Source: Neomoorella sulfitireducens
GTDB taxonomy: Bacteria; Bacillota; DSM-521; Neomoorellales; Neomoorellaceae
Direction: 5' to 3'
DNA length: 64,000 bases
Assembly (NCBI RefSeq): GCF_024733845.1
Contig: NZ_JANRHG010000008.1
Coordinates: 1-64,000, forward strand
Positions 18,462-27,813 of the stretch are shown piece by piece (positions within the stretch are counted from its first letter, which is position 1; each line of letters begins with the position of its first letter). The notes beneath the pieces are model-generated. The model was not told the DNA's origin. It worked only from the letters and a program-made list of their open reading frames with translations, and made no database searches. Both the position numbers and the translations under genes were made by a program.

Positions 18462-18513
18462 TTGCTTTCCTCCCGTTAAAGTTCGGATGGATACCCCTAC
18501 CCCTTCATCAAAT

Positions 18514-18776
18514 TTATCCCTGCACTTCGATAAAGGGAATAATAACTTCTTCTATGTGGATACCGCCGTGGCTGATCACCGTTTCTCCCTTTGGCCCAAA
18601 CATCTCCCTACCGGGCGGAAAGACGGCCACCGTATCTCCAAAAAGACTGCTGTTTTCATATACAATTAGGTTTTTCCCCGCTGCAAAATTCTCTGCCAGA
18701 AGCTTATTGGGGAATAACAGCGCCCACCTGGCATTCTCTTCCAACAGCCAGACCGCAAAGTGATTCGGATTAAGTC
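18514..18776 (-). pseudogene. C-terminal fragment of a PglZ-type (BREX) protein
   Basis: The frame reads NPNHFAVWLLEENARWALLF and ends VISHGGIHIEEVIIPFIEV before the stop at 18514. The HGG..EEVI.PF ending is typical of PglZ-domain alkaline-phosphatase-superfamily proteins of BREX systems (about 700 residues). Only about 85 residues remain, and the 5' part has been replaced by the end of the phosphoesterase-NACHT gene about 25 bp upstream. The fragment cannot function. Confidence 0.55.
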
Positions 18777-18800
18777 CAAAATATCATTCAGAGTTACTTC

Positions 18801-21800
18801 TTAGGCTGTAGTATTTTGTCTTGCTAAAGCGGCCAACAAGTGGCATAACATGCGAACCTCGGGTTGCTCTGACTGAAGGCCTTTGAATATTGTAGTTCGG
18901 AATACTTCTATTGGTATACGATTCCATATTGGCTCAATAAGGTAGTAAACGTCGTCAAGTTGATGCCTCCTAGCCCCATATCCAAAGTGCAAGATTTTAT
19001 GAAGCCCATAAAAGAACACTCCAACGCTTAAATCATCTACTGACTCCCCGATCATCCAGGCTATGGAAGGTAATAAAACGCGTGCTAAGCCGTCTTCCTC
19101 ATGCAAAGGTTTGTGGTTTGCTAACGTGTATAGCCCGCGCTGGACAGCCCGGCGAACGATTTCCAAGTGGTTCTCAGCATCTTCAACTATCCAATTAACG
19201 AAGCGCTCGAGGAATTCCGGCCATTCGAACCCAAACTCGGCAGTCGCCACTTGGTCGAACATCGAGTCTATCTCCATATCGGAGAGTTCTGCCTTATTGG
19301 CAAGCAACAACATAACCCGGATTGATTCGTCGCCGTACTCTAAAGTCCCAAGAGTCCGCAACTCCGAGATGAACTTTTCACGTGCTTCGGCATTGTTGCG
19401 TATGTGCTGGTATAGTTTCCTTTGCACAGTAATCATCCTGCGGTAGAGCGGCTCAAGACGATTATCTACTGCTGGCCGCCACCAATGGGTTAAAGACGCC
19501 AACCGAAAGAGATTTATTGTCCCATAGCTATAATATTCGGCCAAAACACTGAACCAACCGCCCCAATGTCCAGCCCTGTAGTAGTGCGTCAAGCGTTCTG
19601 GCTGTAGATCATCAGCTAGTAACCGAAGCTCAAGGAGGTTGAAGAAATCGGGGTGTAATTCCTCTGATGGCAGTAGGGCATTATCAATCCTGTTCTCCAA
19701 GTCGGACAATGTAAGAGACTCGCTTGACAAGTTAACCTCTGCTTCATTCCCTTGTCGCTCAACTGCATTCGTATACTCAGGCACCGCACCACCAAGGCGG
19801 GCGACCATGCAAACCGTGATTGCCCCTTCAATCGAGCTACTGGAGGAGAGCAACAGTTGGCGAAGTCGGTCATCGCTGACTGCACCAAAACAGTGTCCGA
19901 GCAATCCGAGCATTTGGCGTGCGTGCACCGAGCGAGGATTCATTATTCGCGGGTCATCAAGGAATTCTACAGCGGCATTACAAATTCCAAGTTTACAGGC
20001 AGGATCATCTATCGCCAACTCATACAACAGCTCGCCAATTTGCTCAATCTCAAAGGGAGATAATACATCCCTTGCAAAAAAGCTAGACCATATAACTTTC
20101 TTCCACGCGCTGGGATCCTCTAGCGTCCGGATTAAGAGGAAAAGAGCCGGTTCCTCCTCACCTTTACCACCATACTCGGCGCTCACTTTCGTGATCGTCC
20201 GAAGATATTCATCGTCTTTGGCAGCTAGTTCTCGTTCTTTAAGTAACATACTCAGATTCATAGAAGAAATTGAAATCAGCAGGTAAGCTCTGGCTCGCTC
20301 TTCAAGTGTCAGCCTTTGGGAGTGGTACGTCAGAAGTTCAGCAGCTGCTGCCTTAGCTATTTTCCTTTCAGTCCCAAGTAATGCCCGGACCAAATGAGGG
20401 TATGCCCGAGTATCAGCGAGAACAGGGCGGTGCGCTGGGCTAACATCCCTGGGTAAATTGAAATCAACAAAACGATGACCCTTCAGGAACCCATCTACTA
20501 GCTGTGCCCACTCGGATTCGCTCAGGTCGATCCCGTTACGGTAAAGAAGGAGTAGAGAAAAAACCCGTGCTCTTTCGCTCCATTCATTATAGCGGGCGCG
20601 AAGGTAAGATAAGACAGAGGGGCCAAATCGAAGACGTTGAGCGTATGCCTGCCAGTTTAAAACGCCAGTCTCATAAGTTCCATGAATCGCAATTTCAAGT
20701 GCCTTTGCCTCGCTGTCAGGAAAAACTGTGGCCAGCACGCAAGCTGTACGTTTCCTGACGTTTGGATCAACAGAATATAATTGATCTCGCAGCGCGGCAG
20801 TATAAACCGCACCGTGCCTACCATTTAGCAGGTCGCCAAGGCCTTGCCGTATTTCAGGGTAACGCGACAGGATATAGTCGTTCATACCGGCGACGGCACG
20901 ACAAAGCCATTCTGGTCTTGGTTCCTCCATACTGAGGAGACAACCGATCAGAATTCTCCACTCACTGGAGTGGCGGAGATCAAATCTAGTAGCTTCAGGG
21001 TCAAATTGATCGACCAGCCATTTGAGGGCTTGCTCTCCACCGCTCACTATTAGCTTTCTAAGAACAACTTCGCCTTGTTCAACTTTGCCACCGTCATGAA
21101 GTCCCCGAAGAAGAGCCGGAGCCAGCTCGCGCCAGCCATCTTCCCCCATTTCGTAGAGGACGCATGCTGCAACACAGGCCAATTCACTATCTTCGGATGA
21201 CAACCAGGCTTTAAGGAGAGCCCGAACGCGTTCGCGGGAGACCCTACCCGCCCAAGTTGACCAGGCTGCAGCAACAGTGCTATTGGCTCTTTTTCCATAG
21301 CCGCCCTTGATAGCCGCACGTAAGATATCCAGCGGGGGTAAGGCAACAGGTTTCAGCGTTAGCCATATTTCCGCGGCCGGTCCGCTAGATTCATACCCAG
21401 CGCGAGCAGCCTTTCCCAAGGCGTCCAACACTTCTTTTATATGGCCGGACTCCACTTCCCTAAATATCGCAGACCTGGCTCTATCCTGCAACGGGCCTCT
21501 CCAGAGCAACTCAATGAACAGTTCAACTCGTTGCTTCACCGGAAATGCTTGAGGTAACATAAGCGCAATGGACGCCAAGATCCGCTTGCTGGCATAATAG
21601 CCTACGGCCATGTGGGCCGGAAGGATCGTTAGCAGTCGTTCCCTAATTGGAGTGGAGATATCATCAGGATGCATCGCTACCCAATAGCTCAGAATTTCGC
21701 CACCCAATTCGTAGATGTAATCCGAAACAGGTTTGGCCGGGTCCAGGTATTGTTCCCAAAACCAAAGCATGCCCTCATCCCCAGCCAGCTGGATAGTCCG

Positions 21801-24311
21801 TGCCAGGCACTGGGCCGAATAACTACGATCATCCCTGAAAACACGAAGGGGCCGAAATTCTAAACTTGAGAATTGCTTTAACACATGGGATGCAAGGTCC
21901 CGGTCACCAGCTTCGGCAACGATATACGCTGCCGCAGGGATATTCCGGCTTTCATTCAGAAGTCGGGATAGATAGCCAGCAAACCATTCCCGGCAAGGTT
22001 TAACCCTGTTGGTTCGGCGCGCCAGGGTAGCCATAAACGATACAACCCGCCATGGAATATTTAGATCTGGCTCCCCTAGATTGCCAGAAACAAGACGGTA
22101 GAAATGATAGGCTGCTAACGCGCACTCAAACAAAGGTTGAACCGGAAAGCTGATTGTTCCATCCTCTTCTATCAAAACCTGGCGGACCAGAAAAGAAACG
22201 CCCTGGACGGCGAGGTGCTGGGGTTGTCCTCGGGCTTTTAAGTCCTCTTGAATTGCCAGTTCGAGAGCCTCGCGCCTGACCACTCCATGCTGGGCGAGTG
22301 ATATTTCCTTGGCTGCCCGCCCGAGCAGGGCGAGCCTGTCCAGTGCAGTTGGATATGCCTGTTCCAGTTCTGGCTCTAATGGTTCGCGTCCTTCCCGGTG
22401 ACTCCAGGTTATTAGCCGTTCCTCCAGCAAATCAAACAGGAGATCACCCAGGGTGTACTCCTTTAAGGTTACATCTTCTACCAAACGCGGGCAAAGCAGG
22501 CGAAGAAACAAAGGAGTGGAGACAACCGCAGCGAGTTCGCTCCTTCTTCTTATAATCGACAGTTGAGTATGTGCTTTTTGTCTGGCGTCCTCTGTCGAAC
22601 ATCCGTTTGATAGTGCAATGTTCTGCAACAATCTAAACATTTCATCTTCGTCAAGGCTCGGTAACTCCAGCAGCTGCCACTCATTGTAGTTGAACCCAAT
22701 GAGTTCTAAGGGTCTTCCCGTGGCTACTATGCGAACGTTTACCCAATAGTTAACGAGGTCAGACATCCGCTCCAGTAGCTTTCGGGCTGTTGAAGGGCTC
22801 AGTTCGTCTAAGCCGTCAAGCACAAGGGTCAGCTCTGTTCTCTGGCGTAGTAAGTCAAGGAGGTGAAAGTCGCCCCGTTCAGGGACAATTTGGCCTTTGA
22901 TAAACGACGAAAGGGAGTCGAGGGCATCGGCAACAGTGTCAAATAGATAGCCCTTCAGCTTTCCGCCAGGAATGAAAAAGCTTAGCACTCCTTGCTGGCG
23001 AACAAGGTAAACGACCAGCTGCGCCGCTAGCGTACTCTTCCCGGCGCCAAGCTCAGCAAAGAGCAGTGTCCTTGAACTGCGCGCGATTGCATTATGCAGA
23101 CTATCTTTCACTTCTCTGTACTTGGGTGGGATCCGGCCCATTTCGTCCCGGTAGTACCGCTCGTGGCGGACATACGGAGTCACCGAACGTTTAATGGGTT
23201 CCGGCAGCTCACCTTCTCTCTGGATCGCCCGGGACTTTTTCTCTATCTCACGTTCGGCGAATCTCGCAGCGCGTTCCTTCAAATCTTCCACAGTGATTCC
23301 ATGGGTCATATAACGAGGCGCTTCGGGGCCGCCCGGCGACTCTGACTCGTAAAACGGGAAGAACTTGGCTTCGCCCTTAGGACTCCACGGTTTACTAATG
23401 GCTCTCCGATCAAATTCGAACTGGTGGAGGGTAAAGCTATGCGACTCGACCTTCAGAAGGGCAAAGTTGTTGAAATGGCCGGCATTCTCAAATGCCGCCC
23501 CAGACGTGACGTACCACGCAGCTCCCGCTATTCTGTCTGGAGGCCGGATTCCTCCATGCGTATGTCCAGTCAGGATAATGTGACAGCGCTGGCTCAGGTA
23601 GTCCATAGTGCTAGGACGGTTGCTTGTAGCGTAGGGTGTGTGTTCACTAGCATGAAGCCACTCCCGAGGATGGTGGATCAAGGCAATACACGGGACATCT
23701 TCTCCTGCATTTGTTTCTTTGATGATCCCCTCTGCCTCAAGACTAATAATGTGAGGCCTGCCTATCCAGAGGTTTCCCCTTTCGCCCTCGCTTTTGCCTT
23801 GGGTGAACCACGCCGAGTTCAGCACGATAAATCTGATGCCCTTGTGGGTCCGTGAACCATAAAGGTAATTATCTTCGCCTTTAATCTTAACTGGGGGTAT
23901 CCCAAAGTCCTTGCAAAACCTAGATAGCGCAGCGAACCGGTTTTGAAAGTGGTCAGGTACTGGAAAAGATAGCCATTCATCAGCTTCGTTGGCATCTGGT
24001 GGATAACCAATCCCTCGAATATCCAAATCTGCGTCGTGGTTTCCTGGACATAGAATTATATCATTAGGAGAAAGACTCGTTGCATTGATCAACTGGTTAA
24101 GCCATTCGGCGGCTGCCGCGTAGTCACTTTCCTTGCCTGCATACCCGATATCTCCAGAAATGCAGACGATTTCGGGATGCCATTCTTGAGGCAGCGTCAT
24201 GATGCAGTCGATCAAACTCCTAAGAACGATATCTCGCACATCCAGGCCTGAAACATTGCCCTTTTCAGCCCCGAAGTGCAGGTCAGATAAATGAAGAATA
24301 ACTACGCTCAC
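18801..24311 (-). CDS. Giant calcineurin-like phosphoesterase-NACHT NTPase protein, putative defence STAND
   Basis: About 1836 residues. The N-terminal 300 carry all calcineurin-type phosphoesterase motifs: HLSDLHFG (about 10-17), SGDIGYAG (55-62), CPGNHDAD (91-98), LIHHP (214-218) and TGHTHGG (251-257). A linker with coiled-coil character follows (345-370). Then comes a NACHT-type NTPase with Walker A ELGAGKST (423-430), Walker B LVLDGLDEL (499-507) and ATGRP (533-537). The remaining roughly 1250 residues are helical, HEAT/ARM-like (for example RKRTACVLATVFPDSEAKAL). STAND proteins of this layout sense a phage or nucleic-acid ligand through the repeats and fire an N-terminal effector, here a predicted phosphodiesterase. 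GTG 24311 is preferred over 24320 because of the GAGAGG spacing. Confidence 0.8.
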   Translation of the reverse strand: MSVVILHLSDLHFGAEKGNVSGLDVRDIVLRSLIDCIMTLPQEWHPEIVCISGDIGYAGKESDYAAAAEWLNQLINATSLSPNDIILCPGNHDADLDIRGIGYPPDANEADEWLSFPVPDHFQNRFAALSRFCKDFGIPPVKIKGEDNYLYGSRTHKGIRFIVLNSAWFTQGKSEGERGNLWIGRPHIISLEAEGIIKETNAGEDVPCIALIHHPREWLHASEHTPYATSNRPSTMDYLSQRCHIILTGHTHGGIRPPDRIAGAAWYVTSGAAFENAGHFNNFALLKVESHSFTLHQFEFDRRAISKPWSPKGEAKFFPFYESESPGGPEAPRYMTHGITVEDLKERAARFAEREIEKKSRAIQREGELPEPIKRSVTPYVRHERYYRDEMGRIPPKYREVKDSLHNAIARSSRTLLFAELGAGKSTLAAQLVVYLVRQQGVLSFFIPGGKLKGYLFDTVADALDSLSSFIKGQIVPERGDFHLLDLLRQRTELTLVLDGLDELSPSTARKLLERMSDLVNYWVNVRIVATGRPLELIGFNYNEWQLLELPSLDEDEMFRLLQNIALSNGCSTEDARQKAHTQLSIIRRRSELAAVVSTPLFLRLLCPRLVEDVTLKEYTLGDLLFDLLEERLITWSHREGREPLEPELEQAYPTALDRLALLGRAAKEISLAQHGVVRREALELAIQEDLKARGQPQHLAVQGVSFLVRQVLIEEDGTISFPVQPLFECALAAYHFYRLVSGNLGEPDLNIPWRVVSFMATLARRTNRVKPCREWFAGYLSRLLNESRNIPAAAYIVAEAGDRDLASHVLKQFSSLEFRPLRVFRDDRSYSAQCLARTIQLAGDEGMLWFWEQYLDPAKPVSDYIYELGGEILSYWVAMHPDDISTPIRERLLTILPAHMAVGYYASKRILASIALMLPQAFPVKQRVELFIELLWRGPLQDRARSAIFREVESGHIKEVLDALGKAARAGYESSGPAAEIWLTLKPVALPPLDILRAAIKGGYGKRANSTVAAAWSTWAGRVSRERVRALLKAWLSSEDSELACVAACVLYEMGEDGWRELAPALLRGLHDGGKVEQGEVVLRKLIVSGGEQALKWLVDQFDPEATRFDLRHSSEWRILIGCLLSMEEPRPEWLCRAVAGMNDYILSRYPEIRQGLGDLLNGRHGAVYTAALRDQLYSVDPNVRKRTACVLATVFPDSEAKALEIAIHGTYETGVLNWQAYAQRLRFGPSVLSYLRARYNEWSERARVFSLLLLYRNGIDLSESEWAQLVDGFLKGHRFVDFNLPRDVSPAHRPVLADTRAYPHLVRALLGTERKIAKAAAAELLTYHSQRLTLEERARAYLLISISSMNLSMLLKERELAAKDDEYLRTITKVSAEYGGKGEEEPALFLLIRTLEDPSAWKKVIWSSFFARDVLSPFEIEQIGELLYELAIDDPACKLGICNAAVEFLDDPRIMNPRSVHARQMLGLLGHCFGAVSDDRLRQLLLSSSSSIEGAITVCMVARLGGAVPEYTNAVERQGNEAEVNLSSESLTLSDLENRIDNALLPSEELHPDFFNLLELRLLADDLQPERLTHYYRAGHWGGWFSVLAEYYSYGTINLFRLASLTHWWRPAVDNRLEPLYRRMITVQRKLYQHIRNNAEAREKFISELRTLGTLEYGDESIRVMLLLANKAELSDMEIDSMFDQVATAEFGFEWPEFLERFVNWIVEDAENHLEIVRRAVQRGLYTLANHKPLHEEDGLARVLLPSIAWMIGESVDDLSVGVFFYGLHKILHFGYGARRHQLDDVYYLIEPIWNRIPIEVFRTTIFKGLQSEQPEVRMLCHLLAALARQNTTA

Positions 24312-24320
24312 GTCCGTCAC

Positions 24321-24696
24321 CCTCTCAAAAATCCAGTCCTGTACCGAACCAGATTAACCCAAGAAAACATGTTAAGTGAAAAAAATGAGGTTACTCCGAT
24401 AAAATAGACATAGAAAAATATGGGGCCTCCTTCCTGCTTTCATAGTATTTATAGAAGCTTGCTCATATTCAACCGGGAACATATATCCAAGTGCTAAGTG
24501 CAGGAGTATTCGGCTGCAAAAGACCTTAATTTATTTAAAATAACCAGCAGGGCTTCCTCCCTTGTCTTGAAACGGCTGCTATAAGTTCCCTTTTCAGTGT
24601 CCCAAAGAATAATTACTTACAGGCATTGTCATAACCGTACCCCTTACGGCTCATGCTGGCAATAATTCTATAAATTTACCAATGCTTGCTAACTAA
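24321..24696. other. Intergenic region with a small open remnant
   Basis: Between the NACHT and Res genes no gene with a start is seen. A minus-strand frame (IILWDTEKGTYSSRFKTREE, then ALLVILNKLRSFAAEYSCT) is open but follows a TAA without a start codon, so it is likely the tail of a lost gene. The promoter for the NACHT gene should lie near 24350-24450, which is AT-rich. Confidence 0.4.
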
Positions 24697-27600
24697 TCAA
24701 TCACCCAACGATATAGCCACCTTCCTGATTATCTCAGCAATTTCCGCAGGTTTCCTGGCAATGGCATAATGCCATCTGCCATAGCTCCCGTCGGTATTGA
24801 CCGCGGCTACCCACCGCCTGGCGGCCTGGGCTTTAACCTCGGTTAGCTCGTCATAACCCTTAGTCTCTAGAATCAGGTGACCGGCATTATTTTTCAGGCG
24901 AATGATAAAGTCGGGCACGTAGTCGTGTACCTGGCCGTTGTGCAGGTAAGGGATGGCAAAGCCCAGCCCGGCGTTTTTCACAAAGGCGTCAACCATTTCA
25001 TGGGTATCAATGAAGTAGACAGCCGATTGCTCCCATTTTTTCGTATCCGCAACTACATAGTTTACGTGACTATGCACAACTTCGCGGACGTCACGGCTCG
25101 TCCAGAAGTCAACCTCGGCTGTGGAGCCGGGACCTCGATTGGTCTCATAACGCGGGACCTCCGGAGTTTCTCCCTGTGATGTGTCAGGTCTTATAGCCTC
25201 CACCAGCCGCTCAATGACCCAGCCGTAATAGGGAGAAAGAAATACGTCCAGGATGTTGGCCGGGAAAACGGGGTGTACTTTTTCCCGTAGATAACGTTTA
25301 ACGATCCGGAACAACTGGGGGAATAATATATGCGCCGGAGCCTCGCAATTCTGCTGGGAGACATAAGTTCTGGTAAGGTCCAAGGCTAAATCAAAAACCA
25401 ATTCCTGGAACCGACGGCCGGAACGGTAGGGGTTAAGATTCACATTCTCAATCTTTCCCGGGCCTATCAGGCTGTACCTGCCCCGGTTGTTGGCCAGCCC
25501 TGCTTTCATTTCAACTTCAGGGGGGATTTTGGTGGGGTCCAGGGTAAGTTCGGCCACCGCCTGCCAGTCCACAGTGATACGGTTACGGATGGCCTGCTGG
25601 TAGCCTTCTACCCTGGGGAAAATAATCTCATATTGGGATTTTGCCGGTACGGCGTAAATATGGTGCCGTTTTTCACTGGGCCGGGGGGTTCCCTGATTGG
25701 CCTTAAACGGTATCACCTCGAAGGGCACGCCGAAAATCTTGGCGACTTCCTCGGTAAGTTTCCCGTCCTCACGGGGTTCATAATTTGAGCGGCGCAGGCT
25801 GCGTCCTACTACCTGTTCGCATAAAAGCTGAGACATAAAGGGGCGTAAGCCTACGATGTGAGTTACTGTATTACAGTCCCAGCCTTCAGTAAGCATGCCT
25901 ACGCTGACAATGCAGCGTACATCCCTGCCAGGGGGGTGCAGGGGACGCTTAAGTTTTTTGGCCAACTCCTCGAAGCCTTCGGGGTAGATAGGGCGACCTT
26001 GAGAATCCTTCGGCCACTCGGTTTTGCCTACCGTGTCCAAGGTAAAGCGCATCCACCTTGCCTCATCACTTTTGGCCTGCCCTGTATCTGTTTCGTGAAC
26101 TACTTTAGAATCTACTCTTATGGTATTCAAGTGGTCGGCGCTGTTGCGGAATCCCTCAATATTGGCCGGTGGAATACCTGCCGGCGGCTTATCTTCAGCC
26201 AGCCATTCATAGACCACCTTAGCCAGTTTGGTATTCTTGCACACGATGATAAAAACCGGCGGCCGCGGGTCGTCACGGACCTCTTCCCATTCACGGCGCA
26301 GTTCTTCCCACAACCCGGCCAGCATGGCAATGGGAGTGCTTGCCCACTTCAAGATGGCCTCTGGTTTGGGATTAGCCTTGCGTCCGCCGCGTTCTGCCGG
26401 TGTTAGCCTGGGCAATATCCAGCGCCAGATGTTAAAGTAACCCGGGATCTCGGCGCCCGTGGTATCGCGTACCGCAAGCTGCGGGATTTTCACCAGCCCG
26501 GACTCGATGGCGTCTGTGAGACCGAAGTCACTCACCACCCAGGGGAAAATGCGGTTGCTTTCCTCACCCATCCGGCCGAGGAAATAAGGCGTGGCGGAAA
26601 AATCGACGCAAAAATTAATGCCGCGAAGTTTGTGAATGCGGTCCAGCCCGTCTATCCAGACGGTAGCTTCTTTAAAAAACTCCTCGCTTTCCTCTTCTTC
26701 GCCGAAGATGTCTCCTTCGCCTTCCTCCGGTTCAGGTCGCCGGATGCGGTAGGCATGATGGGCTTCGTCATTAAAAACAAGAATGTTTTGCTTGCTGCCT
26801 ACCTCCCGGCCTAATACGTCGTAAATCCAGGCGGTATCGCTTTTTAGGTACTTATTGGCTTCTACCTTGACACGTTTTAAATTACCCTGTTCATCCCGTT
26901 CTTCGCTTATTACGGTAAGAAGGCCTGCCGCCACCTGGCGGTTAAAATCCTCAAAAGTCAGGTAGCGCTTGCCGCGCGCGGTGGTGGTTTTATCTGCAAT
27001 ATTGATTGTCTCTATAGTTTTTACCGGCACGCCAGCCTTAACCACTCTGGCGCTATTCCCGCCGTTCTGCACTGCCTGCGGCTCGAAAACGTGCCAGTTA
27101 GTCACCAGGACCCTCCCCTGGGTCAGGTCGGACATCATATGCCGGGGTACCAGGTCACGTGTGCGGTAAAGGCTGGCCTCCCCGCGCCTGGGATCCAGCT
27201 CCTGCAGGCGGTTGCGGATGGTGACGTTGGGGCAGACTACCAGCACCACGTCGGAAAACCGGGCATCTTTACGGTCGTTGATCTTGTTTAAAATGCTCCA
27301 GGCAGCCAGCATAGCCATCACCGTGGTCTTCCCCGTACCTGTGGCCATCTTACAGGCATAACGCCGGAAAGCCCGGTATCCCTCGGCTTTGCGCTCCTCG
27401 CTTGGTTCGTCCAGGGGAATCTCAATCCCCTGGAGGTAGTCCGGCCGGGCTTCAGTTAGGAAAATGATTGTCTCCGCAGCCTCCAGCTGGGCGTAGAATA
27501 ACCTTTGCTGGCGACCCTCTCGCCGCCAGTAGTTCAGCAGCTCAAGGGTAGTCCTTGTGACCCCGGGCCAGCCCTTCTCGCGCCAGTCCTTGAGCCGCTG

Positions 27601-27813
27601 CCGGATCAGGTTAACACGCTTTAATTCTCTCCACTGGCCCCGGACCTCCTGCTCGTCAGCAATTAAAGGCGCTTTTGGGTCGCGATAAAAGTAACCTGCC
27701 GGTCGTCGTCCGGTCCGGAGCTCCGGCTCCTTTCCTTCCTCCAGGCACCAGTACGCTTGCGGCTCCTCATAGGGGGAATTAAGAATTGGTTCGGGAACTT
27801 CGTAGCTGCTCAT
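24697..27813 (-). CDS. res: Type III-like restriction endonuclease Res (BPTD_3080-like helicase-nuclease)
   Basis: The 1038-residue protein opens with SPYEEPQAYWCLEEGKEPEL, typical of the BPTD_3080 group of type III-like Res proteins. A superfamily 2 helicase core follows: MATGTGKTTVM (Walker A, about 157-166), NDEAHHAYR (DEAH, about 345) and FSATPYFLG (motif III). Motifs of the second RecA domain include EGWDCNTV and QVVGRSLRR. The C-terminus has a PD-(D/E)xK nuclease pattern: YVPDFIIRL and LILETKGYDE. It cleaves DNA after ATP-driven translocation when the partner methylase has not marked it. It overlaps the mod gene by 4 bp. Confidence 0.88.
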   Translation of the reverse strand: MSSYEVPEPILNSPYEEPQAYWCLEEGKEPELRTGRRPAGYFYRDPKAPLIADEQEVRGQWRELKRVNLIRQRLKDWREKGWPGVTRTTLELLNYWRREGRQQRLFYAQLEAAETIIFLTEARPDYLQGIEIPLDEPSEERKAEGYRAFRRYACKMATGTGKTTVMAMLAAWSILNKINDRKDARFSDVVLVVCPNVTIRNRLQELDPRRGEASLYRTRDLVPRHMMSDLTQGRVLVTNWHVFEPQAVQNGGNSARVVKAGVPVKTIETINIADKTTTARGKRYLTFEDFNRQVAAGLLTVISEERDEQGNLKRVKVEANKYLKSDTAWIYDVLGREVGSKQNILVFNDEAHHAYRIRRPEPEEGEGDIFGEEEESEEFFKEATVWIDGLDRIHKLRGINFCVDFSATPYFLGRMGEESNRIFPWVVSDFGLTDAIESGLVKIPQLAVRDTTGAEIPGYFNIWRWILPRLTPAERGGRKANPKPEAILKWASTPIAMLAGLWEELRREWEEVRDDPRPPVFIIVCKNTKLAKVVYEWLAEDKPPAGIPPANIEGFRNSADHLNTIRVDSKVVHETDTGQAKSDEARWMRFTLDTVGKTEWPKDSQGRPIYPEGFEELAKKLKRPLHPPGRDVRCIVSVGMLTEGWDCNTVTHIVGLRPFMSQLLCEQVVGRSLRRSNYEPREDGKLTEEVAKIFGVPFEVIPFKANQGTPRPSEKRHHIYAVPAKSQYEIIFPRVEGYQQAIRNRITVDWQAVAELTLDPTKIPPEVEMKAGLANNRGRYSLIGPGKIENVNLNPYRSGRRFQELVFDLALDLTRTYVSQQNCEAPAHILFPQLFRIVKRYLREKVHPVFPANILDVFLSPYYGWVIERLVEAIRPDTSQGETPEVPRYETNRGPGSTAEVDFWTSRDVREVVHSHVNYVVADTKKWEQSAVYFIDTHEMVDAFVKNAGLGFAIPYLHNGQVHDYVPDFIIRLKNNAGHLILETKGYDELTEVKAQAARRWVAAVNTDGSYGRWHYAIARKPAEIAEIIRKVAISLGD

